From Nocardia speluncae NBRC 108251 (GTDB lineage: Bacteria > Actinomycetota > Actinomycetes > Mycobacteriales > Mycobacteriaceae), in NCBI RefSeq assembly GCF_001613245.1, contig NZ_BDBZ01000001.1, positions 1-64,000 on the forward strand: a stretch of 64,000 nt of DNA, in the 5' to 3' direction. The notes under the pieces are model-generated. The model saw nothing but the letters and a program-made list of their open reading frames with translations, ran no database searches and was not told where the DNA came from. Position numbers and translations under genes: made by a program. This document shows positions 34,774-43,187 of this stretch, one piece after another. Every line of letters starts with the position of its first letter. Positions within the stretch are counted from its first letter, which is position 1.

Positions 34774-36879
34774 ATGAACTGGGTGGATTCGGCCGTCGAA
34801 TGGGACGAACGATGCGAGGTGCTGGTCCTGGGGTCCGGTGGTGGCGGGCTGACCGGGGCCTACACCGCCGGGCGCGAAGGACTACACGTGATCGTCGCCG
34901 AGGCCACGGACAGATTCGGTGGCACCACAGCGTATTCCGGTGGCGGAATGTGGTTGCCGAACAACCCGGTGCTGCGGCGAGCGGGCGACGACGATACGCC
35001 GGAGAATGCGCTGGAGTATTTCGAGGCTGTAGTCGGTGATCGAACTCCCGCGGAGCTCCAGCGGGCTTTCGTGACCGGTGGCGCGCCTCTCGTGGAGTAC
35101 CTCGAACAGGATCCGGCGCTGCGGTTCCAGGTGCTGCCCTGGCCCGACTACTTCGGCAAAGTCCGGCACGCGAGGCCCTCGGGCCGCCATATCATCCCGG
35201 TTCCGCTGCACGGTGACGCGCTGGGGGAATTGGCGGCGGAGGTGCGGGCGCCGCTGGCCACCGATCGCCGCTCGGCTCCGCTCCCCGAACAACTGGAAGG
35301 TGGCCGCGCCCTGATCGGCCGCCTGCTGCTGGCTTTGCGGGCGCTGCCGACCGTCGAGTTGAGACGGCGCGCGGCGTGCCGGGAACTGATCCGGCTGGAC
35401 GGCCGGGTGGTAGGCGCGTCGGTATCCACACCTCAGGGGTTGCGGCGGATCCGGGCCACGCACGGTGTGCTCATCGCGGCGGGCGGGTTCGAGCGCAACA
35501 GCCGGATGCGTGCCACCTTCGGGGTTCCCAATTTCGCCCGTGATTCGATGGCCCCGTCCGGTAATACGGGTGCGGCAATGGAAGCCGCGATGAGCGTCGG
35601 GGCCGACGTGGATCTGATGAACGAGGCATGGTGGGCACCGGGCCTGACCCATCCCGACGGCAGCTCGACCTTCTCGATGTGGTTCACCGGTGGCATTCTG
35701 GTCGACAACGAGGGCCGCCGGTTCACCAACGAATACGCGCCCTACGATCGGGTCGCCCGGGATGTTCTCGCGGCCATGGATTCGGGCCGCATCGAACTTC
35801 CCTACTGGATGATCTACAGCGGCACACCGGATCTCGCGCCGCCGGTACTGTTCGCCGGTATACCGCTGGACGATCACGAGGCATATCGCGCCGCCGGATT
35901 GTGGCATCGCGCCGACACCCTCGCCGAGCTGGCCGGACTCATCGGAGTCCCGGCGCAGGCGCTGACCGCAACGGTGCAGCGTTTCAACTCCGCGGTGGAC
36001 TCGGGCTCGGACCCGGACTTCGACCGGGGCGGCGAACCCTACGACCGGTCGGTACCGGGCACCCCGAACCCCTTGGTGCGGATCGAGGGTGGTCCCTATT
36101 GTGCCGCGGCATTCGGGCTGTCGGACCTCGGTACAAAGGGCGGCCTGCGCACCGATACCGCCGCCCGAGTTCTGGACTCGGTGGGCGCAGTCATCCCCGG
36201 CCTGTACGCGGCGGGTAACTCGATGGCGGCGGTGAGCGGCACCAGCTATCCGGGCGGCGGAAACCCGATCGGCGCATCGATGGTCTTCGCGCACCTGGCC
36301 GCGCTCGATATGGCAGCCACGACCGGAATGCCGGGAGCGCCCGCGGTGCCACGGTCCGAACCCACGCCCGGCGAGTTCACATCAGCGCTGAGCCGGTTCT
36401 GTTCGGGGGTCACCATTGTGACGGCGACAGGTGACGACGGTCCGGTCGGGTTCAGCTGCCAGTCGTTCACCTCGCTGTCGCTGGAACCGCCGTACGTCAG
36501 TTTCTGCCCGGCGGTGACCTCGACCTCCTGGCCCCGGATCCGGGCGGCCGGCCGGTTGTGCGTGAACGTGCTCGCCGCCGATCAGGACGAGGTCTGCCGT
36601 GCCTTCGCCCGCAGCGGCACCGACAAGTTCGCCGGCGTCGAATGGGCGCCGGGTGGTAACGGAGCGCCATCCTTGGCCGGTTCGCTGGTATCACTGGAGT
36701 GCACGCTCGTGGAGGAGCTGTCCGGTGGCGATCACACCATCGTGATCGCGCGGGTCACCGCGGTCGGACCGATCCGGGAAACCGCCCCGCTGCTGTTCTA
36801 CCGGTCGTCGTTCCGTGAACTGGCATCGGAACCGGTGGCTGCCGGGGCGTCCGGCGCGGATACTTCGCGCGGGGGCTGA
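34774..36879 (+). CDS. Fusion: KstD-like flavoprotein plus HsaB-like flavin reductase
   Basis: 701 aa in one frame. Residues 1 to about 515 are KstD-like: CEVLVLGSGGGGLTGAYTA, GGTTAYSGGGMWLP, THGVLIAAGGFERN and the C-terminal TSYPGGGNPIGASM, with Tyr and Gly as in the KstD active site. After a Pro-rich linker (GAPAVPRSEPTPGEF) the segment about 530-690 is a complete DIM6/NTAB flavin reductase: ALSRFCSGVTIVTA, GFSCQSFTSLSLEPPYVSF and FRELASEP near the end. HsaB, which feeds FMNH2 to HsaA, has this fold, and no free-standing HsaB is in the window. The fusion may thus couple dehydrogenation and flavin supply. Confidence 0.86.
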   Translation: MNWVDSAVEWDERCEVLVLGSGGGGLTGAYTAGREGLHVIVAEATDRFGGTTAYSGGGMWLPNNPVLRRAGDDDTPENALEYFEAVVGDRTPAELQRAFVTGGAPLVEYLEQDPALRFQVLPWPDYFGKVRHARPSGRHIIPVPLHGDALGELAAEVRAPLATDRRSAPLPEQLEGGRALIGRLLLALRALPTVELRRRAACRELIRLDGRVVGASVSTPQGLRRIRATHGVLIAAGGFERNSRMRATFGVPNFARDSMAPSGNTGAAMEAAMSVGADVDLMNEAWWAPGLTHPDGSSTFSMWFTGGILVDNEGRRFTNEYAPYDRVARDVLAAMDSGRIELPYWMIYSGTPDLAPPVLFAGIPLDDHEAYRAAGLWHRADTLAELAGLIGVPAQALTATVQRFNSAVDSGSDPDFDRGGEPYDRSVPGTPNPLVRIEGGPYCAAAFGLSDLGTKGGLRTDTAARVLDSVGAVIPGLYAAGNSMAAVSGTSYPGGGNPIGASMVFAHLAALDMAATTGMPGAPAVPRSEPTPGEFTSALSRFCSGVTIVTATGDDGPVGFSCQSFTSLSLEPPYVSFCPAVTSTSWPRIRAAGRLCVNVLAADQDEVCRAFARSGTDKFAGVEWAPGGNGAPSLAGSLVSLECTLVEELSGGDHTIVIARVTAVGPIRETAPLLFYRSSFRELASEPVAAGASGADTSRGG

Positions 36880-36942
36880 CCCGGTCTCTGCTCGCCGGGT
36901 CCTCCTCACCAGGCCGCCCGGCGACCACACAACATACGGAAG

Positions 36943-37009
36943 GGCTTGCCACGGCCGGTGCCGGCGGTGGCAAGCCCGTCACTTGTGACCAAGCCCGTCA
37001 TTCGTGAGC
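36943..37009. terminator. Hairpin and 19-bp tandem repeat between convergent genes
   Basis: An 11-bp perfect stem (GGGCTTGCCAC at 36943 and its complement at 36968) with a GC-rich loop, followed by a 19-base unit (CAAGCCCGTCACTTGTGAC) repeated immediately with three changes (36972-37009). This is probably a terminator for the fusion gene; no T-tract is present. The rest of the 302-bp gap shows no gene. Confidence 0.5.
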
Positions 37010-37181
37010 CGCGGTTACTGGCGGTGCTACTCACCCGACCCGATGCAGTCGGGCGAGCAGCGCCACGGGACCGGCCCCGGGCGCCACCCGGATCGGTCGG
37101 CGGACGTCGCCTGGCGGCGGGCGAACTCGTGGACGGCGATGACGAGATCGAGTTATTCGGCGGTCATCCCGTGGCTCGTGC

Positions 37182-38477
37182 TCATCCGTCCGCGAGATGA
37201 TCACGCAGGGTGTTGCCGCGGTACTTCTTGCGCAGCAGCCCGCGGTCCTGCAGCCGGGGCACCACCTCGTCCACGAACTCGTCGAGCCCGAGGGGCAGGT
37301 CGGCGGGTAGCACGATGAATCCGTCTGCGGCCCCGGCCTCGAACCACCGCTGGAGGTCGTCGGCGACGGTGTCGGGGGAACCGACGAGCGTGCGGTGGCC
37401 GATACCGAGCCCCACTCGCTGTGCGAGCTGCCGAACGGTCAGTTTCTCTTGCAGCGCGACCTCGGTCAGCAGGGTAGGCCTGCCCACACTGGCATTGCTG
37501 GGCAACGAATCCCGTAGATCCGGAAAGGGTTCGTCGAGGTCGAACCGGGACAGATCGATACCGCCGAAGGTCTGGTTCAGGAACTTCAGGGTGGTCTGTT
37601 CGCTGATCAGCGACCCCAGTTCGATCGCCAGATCGCGGGCTTGGGCGTCGGTCCGGCCGATGATCGGGGTGACGCCGGGCAGCACCTTGACCGCCGAGCG
37701 GTCCCGGCCCGCGGCTTCGGTGAGCGCGCGCATGCCCTCGGCGAACTCGCGCGCGGACTCGATCGAATGCTGGGTCGCGAACACCAGATCCGCCACCCGG
37801 GCGCCGAGCGCCATTCCGGTCGGCGAGGAGCCGGCCTGCGCGAGCGGGATCCGGCCCTGCGGGGAACGCGGGATCGTCAGTGGCCCTGCGACGTCGAAGT
37901 ACCGGCCGTGATGGTCGATGCGGTGAAGTTTCGCCCGGTCGGCCCAGATCCCGGCTTCCCGGTCGGCGACGATCGCGTCCAGGTCCCAGCCCTCCCAGAG
38001 TGCCCGGACGACGTCGACGAATTCCTCGCCGCGCACATAGCGGTCCGTGTGTTCGGGCAGCCCGGCCGAACCGTAGTTTTCGGCGGCGGCCGGAATCGCG
38101 GTGGTCACCACATTCCAGCCGGCGCGGCCGTCGCTGAGATGATCCAGTGTCGCGAACTGCCGCGCGACCGTGAAGGGATCGTTGTAGGTGGTCGAACTGG
38201 TGCCGATCAACCCGATGCGGTCGGTGACCACCGACAGCGCGGAGAGGATCGGCAGCGGATCGGGACGATCGGTGGCGTCGGTTTCGATCGCGGTCGACAG
38301 ATTCAGTGCGTCCGCGATGAAGAAGGCGTCGAAGCAGCCGCGTTCGGCGGCCCGGGCGAGATGGGCCCAGTGGTCGAAGCTGTGCATCCGTTCCGGGACG
38401 GTGCGTGGTGACCGCCAGACCGACTGCCCGACCCCCACCCCTTGTGCGAATACAGCCAAGTGCATGAGTCTGCTCAT
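37182..38477 (-). CDS. FMN-dependent luciferase-like monooxygenase (NtaA/SnaA/DszA group)
   Basis: A 431-aa TIM-barrel flavoprotein of the two-component LLM family. Typical blocks are MHLAVFAQGVG, RAAERGCFDAFFIADAL, GLIGTSSTTYNDPFTVARQ, SDGRAGWNVVTT (the NtaA/DszA hallmark) and LAQAGSSPTGMALGARVADLVFA in part. It would use FMNH2 from a separate reductase to oxidise a heteroatom or a C-C/C-H position. FMNH2 could come from the fused reductase domain of the neighbouring convergent gene. The AKR and SDR genes upstream are on the same strand 91 bases away, suggesting a shared transcript. Confidence 0.92.
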   Translation of the reverse strand: MSRLMHLAVFAQGVGVGQSVWRSPRTVPERMHSFDHWAHLARAAERGCFDAFFIADALNLSTAIETDATDRPDPLPILSALSVVTDRIGLIGTSSTTYNDPFTVARQFATLDHLSDGRAGWNVVTTAIPAAAENYGSAGLPEHTDRYVRGEEFVDVVRALWEGWDLDAIVADREAGIWADRAKLHRIDHHGRYFDVAGPLTIPRSPQGRIPLAQAGSSPTGMALGARVADLVFATQHSIESAREFAEGMRALTEAAGRDRSAVKVLPGVTPIIGRTDAQARDLAIELGSLISEQTTLKFLNQTFGGIDLSRFDLDEPFPDLRDSLPSNASVGRPTLLTEVALQEKLTVRQLAQRVGLGIGHRTLVGSPDTVADDLQRWFEAGAADGFIVLPADLPLGLDEFVDEVVPRLQDRGLLRKKYRGNTLRDHLADG

Positions 38478-38568
38478 GGGATCGGTGACCTTCCTGCGAT
38501 TGCGGTCCGCCGGCGAGAATGCGGCGCTCGCATGTTCTGGGGAATGAATTCGGCGGCCCGTCTCCTGG

Positions 38569-39462
38569 TCAGGAGCCGGACTCCGCTGGAGTGTCGAGCA
38601 GGGTGAGTTCTTCGGCCGTGAGTGTCAGGGCAGCGGCGGCAACGGAATCCAGGACCGATTCGGGCCGTGACGCTCCGGGAATCGGAATGACGACGGGGGA
38701 TCGGTGCAGCTGCCAGGCGAGCGCGATCTGATGGATGCTCACCCCGTGGGCGTGAGCGACCTCGGCAAAGGGCGATCCGCCGGCACCGAGACTCTTGGCC
38801 TCCCGCATCCCGCCGAACGGCCCCCACGACAGGAACGCGATACCGCGTTCCTCGCATGCACGGATCTCCTTCTCCGCCGTCCGCACGCCGGGTGAGTATT
38901 CGTTCTGCACCGACACCAGTGCGTCGCCGAGGATGGACTGCGCGATACCGATCCGATCGGCATCGACATTGGAGATCCCGACCCGCGCGATGAGACCTTC
39001 GTCGTGCAGTGCCCGCAGGGCGGATACGGACTCCTCGTAGGGCAGTTGCGGATCGGGCCGATGGTGGTGGTACAGCGGGATGGGATCGAGCCCGAGTCGC
39101 CGGATGGATGCCGTGCAGGCGCGGCGGAGGTGTGCGTAACTGCCGTTCGTCCACCAGGTATCGGTCTCGGGATAGCGGAGGTGGCCACCTTTCGTGGCCA
39201 CGACGATATCGTCGGCGGGGCCGGACCAGGTGCGGAGCGCGTCCATGAGCGCCAGTTCGTTGACGCCGTCCCCGGCCCCCGCGGGGCCGTAGACATCCGC
39301 GGTATCGAACAGTCGTACACCGGCATCGAGGGCCGCGTGGACAGTCCGTCGCCCGCGGTCGACGTCGTAGCCTGCCAGCTGGGTGATGGTCATCGCACCG
39401 AAGCCGATCGCCGCAACCGTGAGATCACCCAGTTTCCGGGTCGGCACCGAGGCCCCGCTCAT
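38569..39462 (-). CDS. Aldo/keto reductase
   Basis: 297 aa from ATG 39462 (ATGA overlap with the SDR upstream); the long upstream frame is not coding. The TIM barrel with the AKR tetrad is visible: Asp and Tyr in RLFDTADVYG, Lys in VVATKGGH and His in PLYHHHRPD. GIAFLSWGPFGG and PIPGASRPESV form the NADPH-binding end. It should reduce a ketone or aldehyde with NADPH. Together with the SDR and LLM genes it forms a three-gene unit that would handle carbonyls made by the monooxygenases. Confidence 0.92.
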   Translation of the reverse strand: MSGASVPTRKLGDLTVAAIGFGAMTITQLAGYDVDRGRRTVHAALDAGVRLFDTADVYGPAGAGDGVNELALMDALRTWSGPADDIVVATKGGHLRYPETDTWWTNGSYAHLRRACTASIRRLGLDPIPLYHHHRPDPQLPYEESVSALRALHDEGLIARVGISNVDADRIGIAQSILGDALVSVQNEYSPGVRTAEKEIRACEERGIAFLSWGPFGGMREAKSLGAGGSPFAEVAHAHGVSIHQIALAWQLHRSPVVIPIPGASRPESVLDSVAAAALTLTAEELTLLDTPAESGS

Positions 39463-40181
39463 TTGCCGACCGTCGTCCAGCCACCGTCGACCGGGAGGCA
39501 GACACCGGTCACGAAGGTCGCATCGAGCGCGAGATGTTCGATCGATCGGGCCATTTCGTCCGGAGTGCACAGGCGACCGAGCGGTGTCCGTGCTTCCGTG
39601 GCCGAGATGTCGTAGCCGTTGTCGATCATGTCCTGGACCATCGGGGTCCGGGTATGGCCGGGCGCGACGCTGGTGACGCGGATCAGTGGCGCCCACTCGA
39701 CGGCGAGGTTGGCGGTGAGCTGGCGCACCGCGGCTTTGGCGGTGCCGTAGTCGGCCTGCCGATGCCAGCCGCCGTACGCGGTGGTCGACGAGATCGTCAC
39801 GATCGATCCGGAGTCGCCCGCCGCGAGCAGTGGCCGCGCGAACGCGGAAGCCACCAGAAACGTCCCGAGGACATGGACATCGAAGAGGCGCCGGAGCTGT
39901 TCGGGGTCGAGTTCCAGTGCCGGAACGAAAGATCCACGGATTCCGTGGCTGGTCACCAGCACATCGGGGGCAGACGAGGGGACGGATGCCTGTGCGAGCG
40001 CCGACTCGACCGCCTGGCGATCGGTCACGTCCACTCGGTAGTAGTCCACGCCCTCGCGGGCAGCTCGGGGCTCGCCGAGATCGAAGACGCTCACCTTCAG
40101 ACCTCGCGCGAGCAATCGTTCGACGACTGCGGCGCCGATACCGCTGGCTCCGCCGGTGACGACGGCATGGTGTGCGACCAC
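39459..40181 (-). CDS. Short-chain dehydrogenase/reductase
   Basis: 240 aa. The GTG at 40181 is preferred because AGGAG lies 8 bases upstream; a GTG at 40187 is too close to it. Motifs: TGGASGIGAAVV, the Ser in ISSTTAYGG and YGTAKAA. The NNAG block is degenerate (VTSHGIRG), but that is seen in some true SDRs. It heads the SDR-AKR-LLM run and is coupled to the AKR by ATGA. The MFS permease gene upstream is separated by 333 bases. Confidence 0.9.
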   Translation of the reverse strand: MVAHHAVVTGGASGIGAAVVERLLARGLKVSVFDLGEPRAAREGVDYYRVDVTDRQAVESALAQASVPSSAPDVLVTSHGIRGSFVPALELDPEQLRRLFDVHVLGTFLVASAFARPLLAAGDSGSIVTISSTTAYGGWHRQADYGTAKAAVRQLTANLAVEWAPLIRVTSVAPGHTRTPMVQDMIDNGYDISATEARTPLGRLCTPDEMARSIEHLALDATFVTGVCLPVDGGWTTVGK

Positions 40182-40514
40182 GATCACTACTCCTAGCGTG
40201 AAAAATAGTCCGGCCCACAACTTGCGGGAAGATCGTCGAGGGTTTCGCCTCGCCGCAATGCCGGTGCAGGGCTCGAACTCGTATGCGGCAATAGTTGGGT
40301 TCTGCGCCGGCGGGCCGACTCTTGCGGACCCCGTCCGGAAACCGGTACCGGGGCGATCCGTCGGTGACCGCCTGACGGGTTGAACGTATTGCCGGGTATG
40401 ACGGGCGGCAACCAAGATGTCCACGAGGCGGAACACCGAAATCGGTGATACCGGGAACTCGAACCTCCGTGGGAGGGGAGAAACCGCGAACCGGGAGGCG
40501 TCTTCTCGAACTGC
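40182..40514. other. Intergenic stretch without a supported gene
   Basis: No frame here has a ribosome site or a recognisable product. A perfect 10-bp palindrome CCGGTACCGG lies at 40342-40351, and GC-rich runs follow. It probably contains the promoter of the SDR-AKR-LLM unit. Confidence 0.45.
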
Positions 40515-41837
40515 TCAGCGTGCGGGTACGGCAGCGGCCGCGTCGCGCAGATCCTGGCCGCTGGTCTCCTTGATGCGGTAGATGGCAACGATCGTGACAA
40601 GTCCGCAGCTCATCGCGAGGATGATCAGCGGGACGCTGGTCGGCCCGCCGGCCAGTAGCGTGCTCGCGATGAGCGGCGTGAAACCGCCGCCGATCAGTGC
40701 TGCCAGCTGGTATCCCATGGATGCGCCGGTGTAACGCACCGCGGTACCGAACATCTCCGACAGCAGCGCGCCCAGCGGAGCGAACATCGCCGCCTGGATC
40801 AATTGGCCCAGCATCATGGCCAGGATCAGCAGCGGCACCGAACCGGTGTCGACCATTGCATACATCGGCCAGGCCAGTACCACGATGGCGACCGCACCGG
40901 TCAGCACGACGGGCCGGCGACCGACACGATCGGACAGCGCGGAGAACAGCGGAATGGCGATGAGCGCGGTGCTCGACACGAACAGCAGGCCGGTGACGGC
41001 GCTGGACCGGTCGTAGCCGATCGAGGTGGCGTAGCTGATCATGTACGTACTGATCAATGCGGTGAGTGCGAACGGGCCGATACCGACCCCGCAGGCCAGC
41101 AGCAGGTTCCCCGGCCGGCGCAGGACCGACAGCAACGGGATCTGCGCTTTCTCGACGGTGTCCTCGGCCTCGCGGAACACCGGGCTCTCGGTGACACCGA
41201 TCCGGATGTACAGGCCTGCCGCCAGCAGGACGATGCTGGCCAGGAACGGAATTCGCCAGCCCCACGACAGGAGGTCTTCCTCGGGAAGCATGGCCACCAC
41301 GGCCACGACCGCGGTGGAAAGCAACGAGCCGATGGGGGAGCCCATCTGCATGACGCCGTTCCAGAAACCACGTCTGCCGGGTTCGGCGTGCTCGGTCACC
41401 ATGAGGGTGGCCCCGCCCCATTCGCCGCCGATCGCGATGCCCTGGACGACGCGCAGCAGTACCAGCAGCAAGGGCGCGATCACACCGACGGCTTGGTAGG
41501 TGGGCAGGACACCGATAAGGAAGCTTGCCAAGCCCATCATCGCCATGGTCAGCACGAGCATCTTCTTACGACCGATTCGGTCGCCGAAATGCCCGAACAC
41601 GATGCCACCGATCGGCCGGGCGACATAGCCGGCGGCCAATGTGCCGAAGGCGGCGATTGTGCCCAGGGCCGGGTCGGAGTCCGGGAAGAACACCTTGTTG
41701 AACACCAGTGCGGTCATGGTGCTGTAGAGCAGAAAGTCGTAGTACTCGATGGCGGTACCGAGCAGGCTGGATGCCGCGACCCTGCGCAGCTGTGCGGGAT
41801 CTGCGGAAACGGATTCCGGACCGGGTGCCGAACTCAT
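40515..41837 (-). CDS. MFS transporter, metabolite:H+ symporter (MHS) family
   Basis: 440 aa with 12 expected helices. MHS signatures: SLLGTAIEYYDFLLYSTMTAL near the start, GGIVFGHFGDRIGRKK (loop 2-3), RVVQGIAIGGEWGGATLMVTEHA in part, and SPIGSLLST. The family imports organic acids and aromatic acids by proton symport, so it is a good candidate for uptake of a pathway substrate such as a cyclic carboxylate. It shares its upstream region (about 250 bp) divergently with the IclR gene at 42086, which carries a strong palindrome. Confidence 0.92.
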   Translation of the reverse strand: MSSAPGPESVSADPAQLRRVAASSLLGTAIEYYDFLLYSTMTALVFNKVFFPDSDPALGTIAAFGTLAAGYVARPIGGIVFGHFGDRIGRKKMLVLTMAMMGLASFLIGVLPTYQAVGVIAPLLLVLLRVVQGIAIGGEWGGATLMVTEHAEPGRRGFWNGVMQMGSPIGSLLSTAVVAVVAMLPEEDLLSWGWRIPFLASIVLLAAGLYIRIGVTESPVFREAEDTVEKAQIPLLSVLRRPGNLLLACGVGIGPFALTALISTYMISYATSIGYDRSSAVTGLLFVSSTALIAIPLFSALSDRVGRRPVVLTGAVAIVVLAWPMYAMVDTGSVPLLILAMMLGQLIQAAMFAPLGALLSEMFGTAVRYTGASMGYQLAALIGGGFTPLIASTLLAGGPTSVPLIILAMSCGLVTIVAIYRIKETSGQDLRDAAAAVPAR

Positions 41838-42030
41838 GAAAGGTCCTTCCTCGGAAGTGATCAGGGCCTCATCCTGAACGGCGAATTCCGGGGCGTCCGT
41901 GTTCTTTCCTGGTCAGTGGAATACGAGATCGGCCGGGACTTCGTCATCGACGGCGGGTGAACGGCGCAGGCCCGCGAGCATCCGCGCGGTGAGCTGCTTT
42001 ACATCCCCGTTGCGCTGTGGTTACACTCAC

Positions 42031-42051
42031 ACCTGTCATAATCTGACAGGT
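42031..42051. promoter_or_regulatory. Palindrome ACCTGTCA-TAATC-TGACAGGT, candidate IclR operator
   Basis: Perfect 8-bp arms with a 5-base AT-rich centre, 35 bases before the IclR start and in the divergent region shared with the MHS permease gene. It is the best-formed palindrome in the window. Confidence 0.6.
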
Positions 42052-42085
42052 AGACAGAAGCTGACCTCGTCAGCTGGAGGTGTGC

Positions 42086-42943
42086 ATGGCAACGGCGCGG
42101 ATCGGCGAAACCCCCACGACGATGATCGACCGGGTGGCGTCGATACTCGAATCCTTCGTCGGGAAGCGGCCCCTGACGCTGGCGGAGGTGGCGCGCTGCT
42201 CGGGTCTGCCGCGATCGTCGGCGCATCGCATCCTGCAACGTCTGGTCGAGCTCGGATGGGTGGAGCGCAACGAGTTCAAATACGCGCTGGGGCACCGCAT
42301 GTTCGAACTGGGCACGCAGTTCACCCGGCAGCGCAGCGTTCACCGGGCAGCGTTGCCGGTGATGACCGAACTGCATCGCAGAACCGGCCTCACCGCCCAT
42401 CTGAGCATGCTGACCGGCACGGAAATCCTGCATCTCGAACGCGTCGGCGTCTGGCCGGGAGACGCCGGCGAATGGGGTGTGGGCGCGCGGCAACCGGTCG
42501 TCCGCACCGCTCCGGGCCGGGCACTGTTGGCGGCCGTCCCTGCCGAAGAATGGCCCGAGATCGTTTTCGGCGCCGTTCCTACCTGCTATTCCGTGCGTTC
42601 GGCCGTCCAACTCGACCGCGATCTGGCCAGAATTCGGGATCGCGGCGGGGTGGCGGTCGACGCGCAAGGGTGCGCGCTCGGGGTGACCGTTGTGGCGGCG
42701 CCGATCGCCACCGGCGAGGGGGGACACTTCGCTCTGTCGCTGTGTGGTCCGACCAAATCCGTCCGGACCGAGGTGGTGGTCTCGGATGTCCGGCGCGCGG
42801 CCGTGGCCGTGTGGCGCCAGGCGTCCGGAATGCCCCCGCTGCGTATCCGGGCTACCGAGGCCCGGCCGGCCGCACCGTTCACACGGGCGTCACGGCCCGT
42901 CGGCGCGGCATGGTCGCCGGATACCGCGCCGCTCGTCGGGTGA
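42086..42943 (+). CDS. IclR-family transcriptional regulator
   Basis: 285 aa from ATG 42086, which has GGAGG five bases upstream; a GTG at 42080 is in frame. Winged helix: MIDRVASILESFVGKRPLTL and SGLPRSSAHRILQRL. The effector domain includes LHRRTGLTAHLSMLTGTEIL, APGRALLA and GCALGVTVVAAPI. Divergent from the MHS permease, it is predicted to control substrate uptake. The 43188 gene may be part of its transcript. The C-terminal tail (about 30 residues of Arg/Pro/Ala) is longer than usual. Confidence 0.91.
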   Translation: MATARIGETPTTMIDRVASILESFVGKRPLTLAEVARCSGLPRSSAHRILQRLVELGWVERNEFKYALGHRMFELGTQFTRQRSVHRAALPVMTELHRRTGLTAHLSMLTGTEILHLERVGVWPGDAGEWGVGARQPVVRTAPGRALLAAVPAEEWPEIVFGAVPTCYSVRSAVQLDRDLARIRDRGGVAVDAQGCALGVTVVAAPIATGEGGHFALSLCGPTKSVRTEVVVSDVRRAAVAVWRQASGMPPLRIRATEARPAAPFTRASRPVGAAWSPDTAPLVG

Positions 42944-43187
42944 CCTGAGGACCTCGGGGATGCGGCGCGCCCGAGCCCTGCGCGGGGACGTACCGAAGTC
43001 ATCCGGTGCCCATCCAGTGGAAAGTGCATCGGCCGCACGGCTGTGCCCGCGTCATGATCGACGACGGTGAGGTATCGCCCAGTGCGCCGCCGAAGTACCG
43101 GCGACCCACAAGCGCTGCCTCCGGCGCCGGCCGGGCCGACGCCGGAAACCGTCTGGAATTGTTCATCGAATCGGATCGGCAGGCTAA

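Noticed and set aside
16585..40296. A 13-base word TGCGGCAATAGTT present at 16585 and 40284
   Set aside because: Repeats of this length are expected by chance in 64 kb, and the two sites have no common position relative to genes.
39463..41421. A long upstream extension of the aldo/keto reductase frame on the minus strand
   Set aside because: The extension runs through an SDR and an MFS gene in another frame; the AKR fold starts at 39462.
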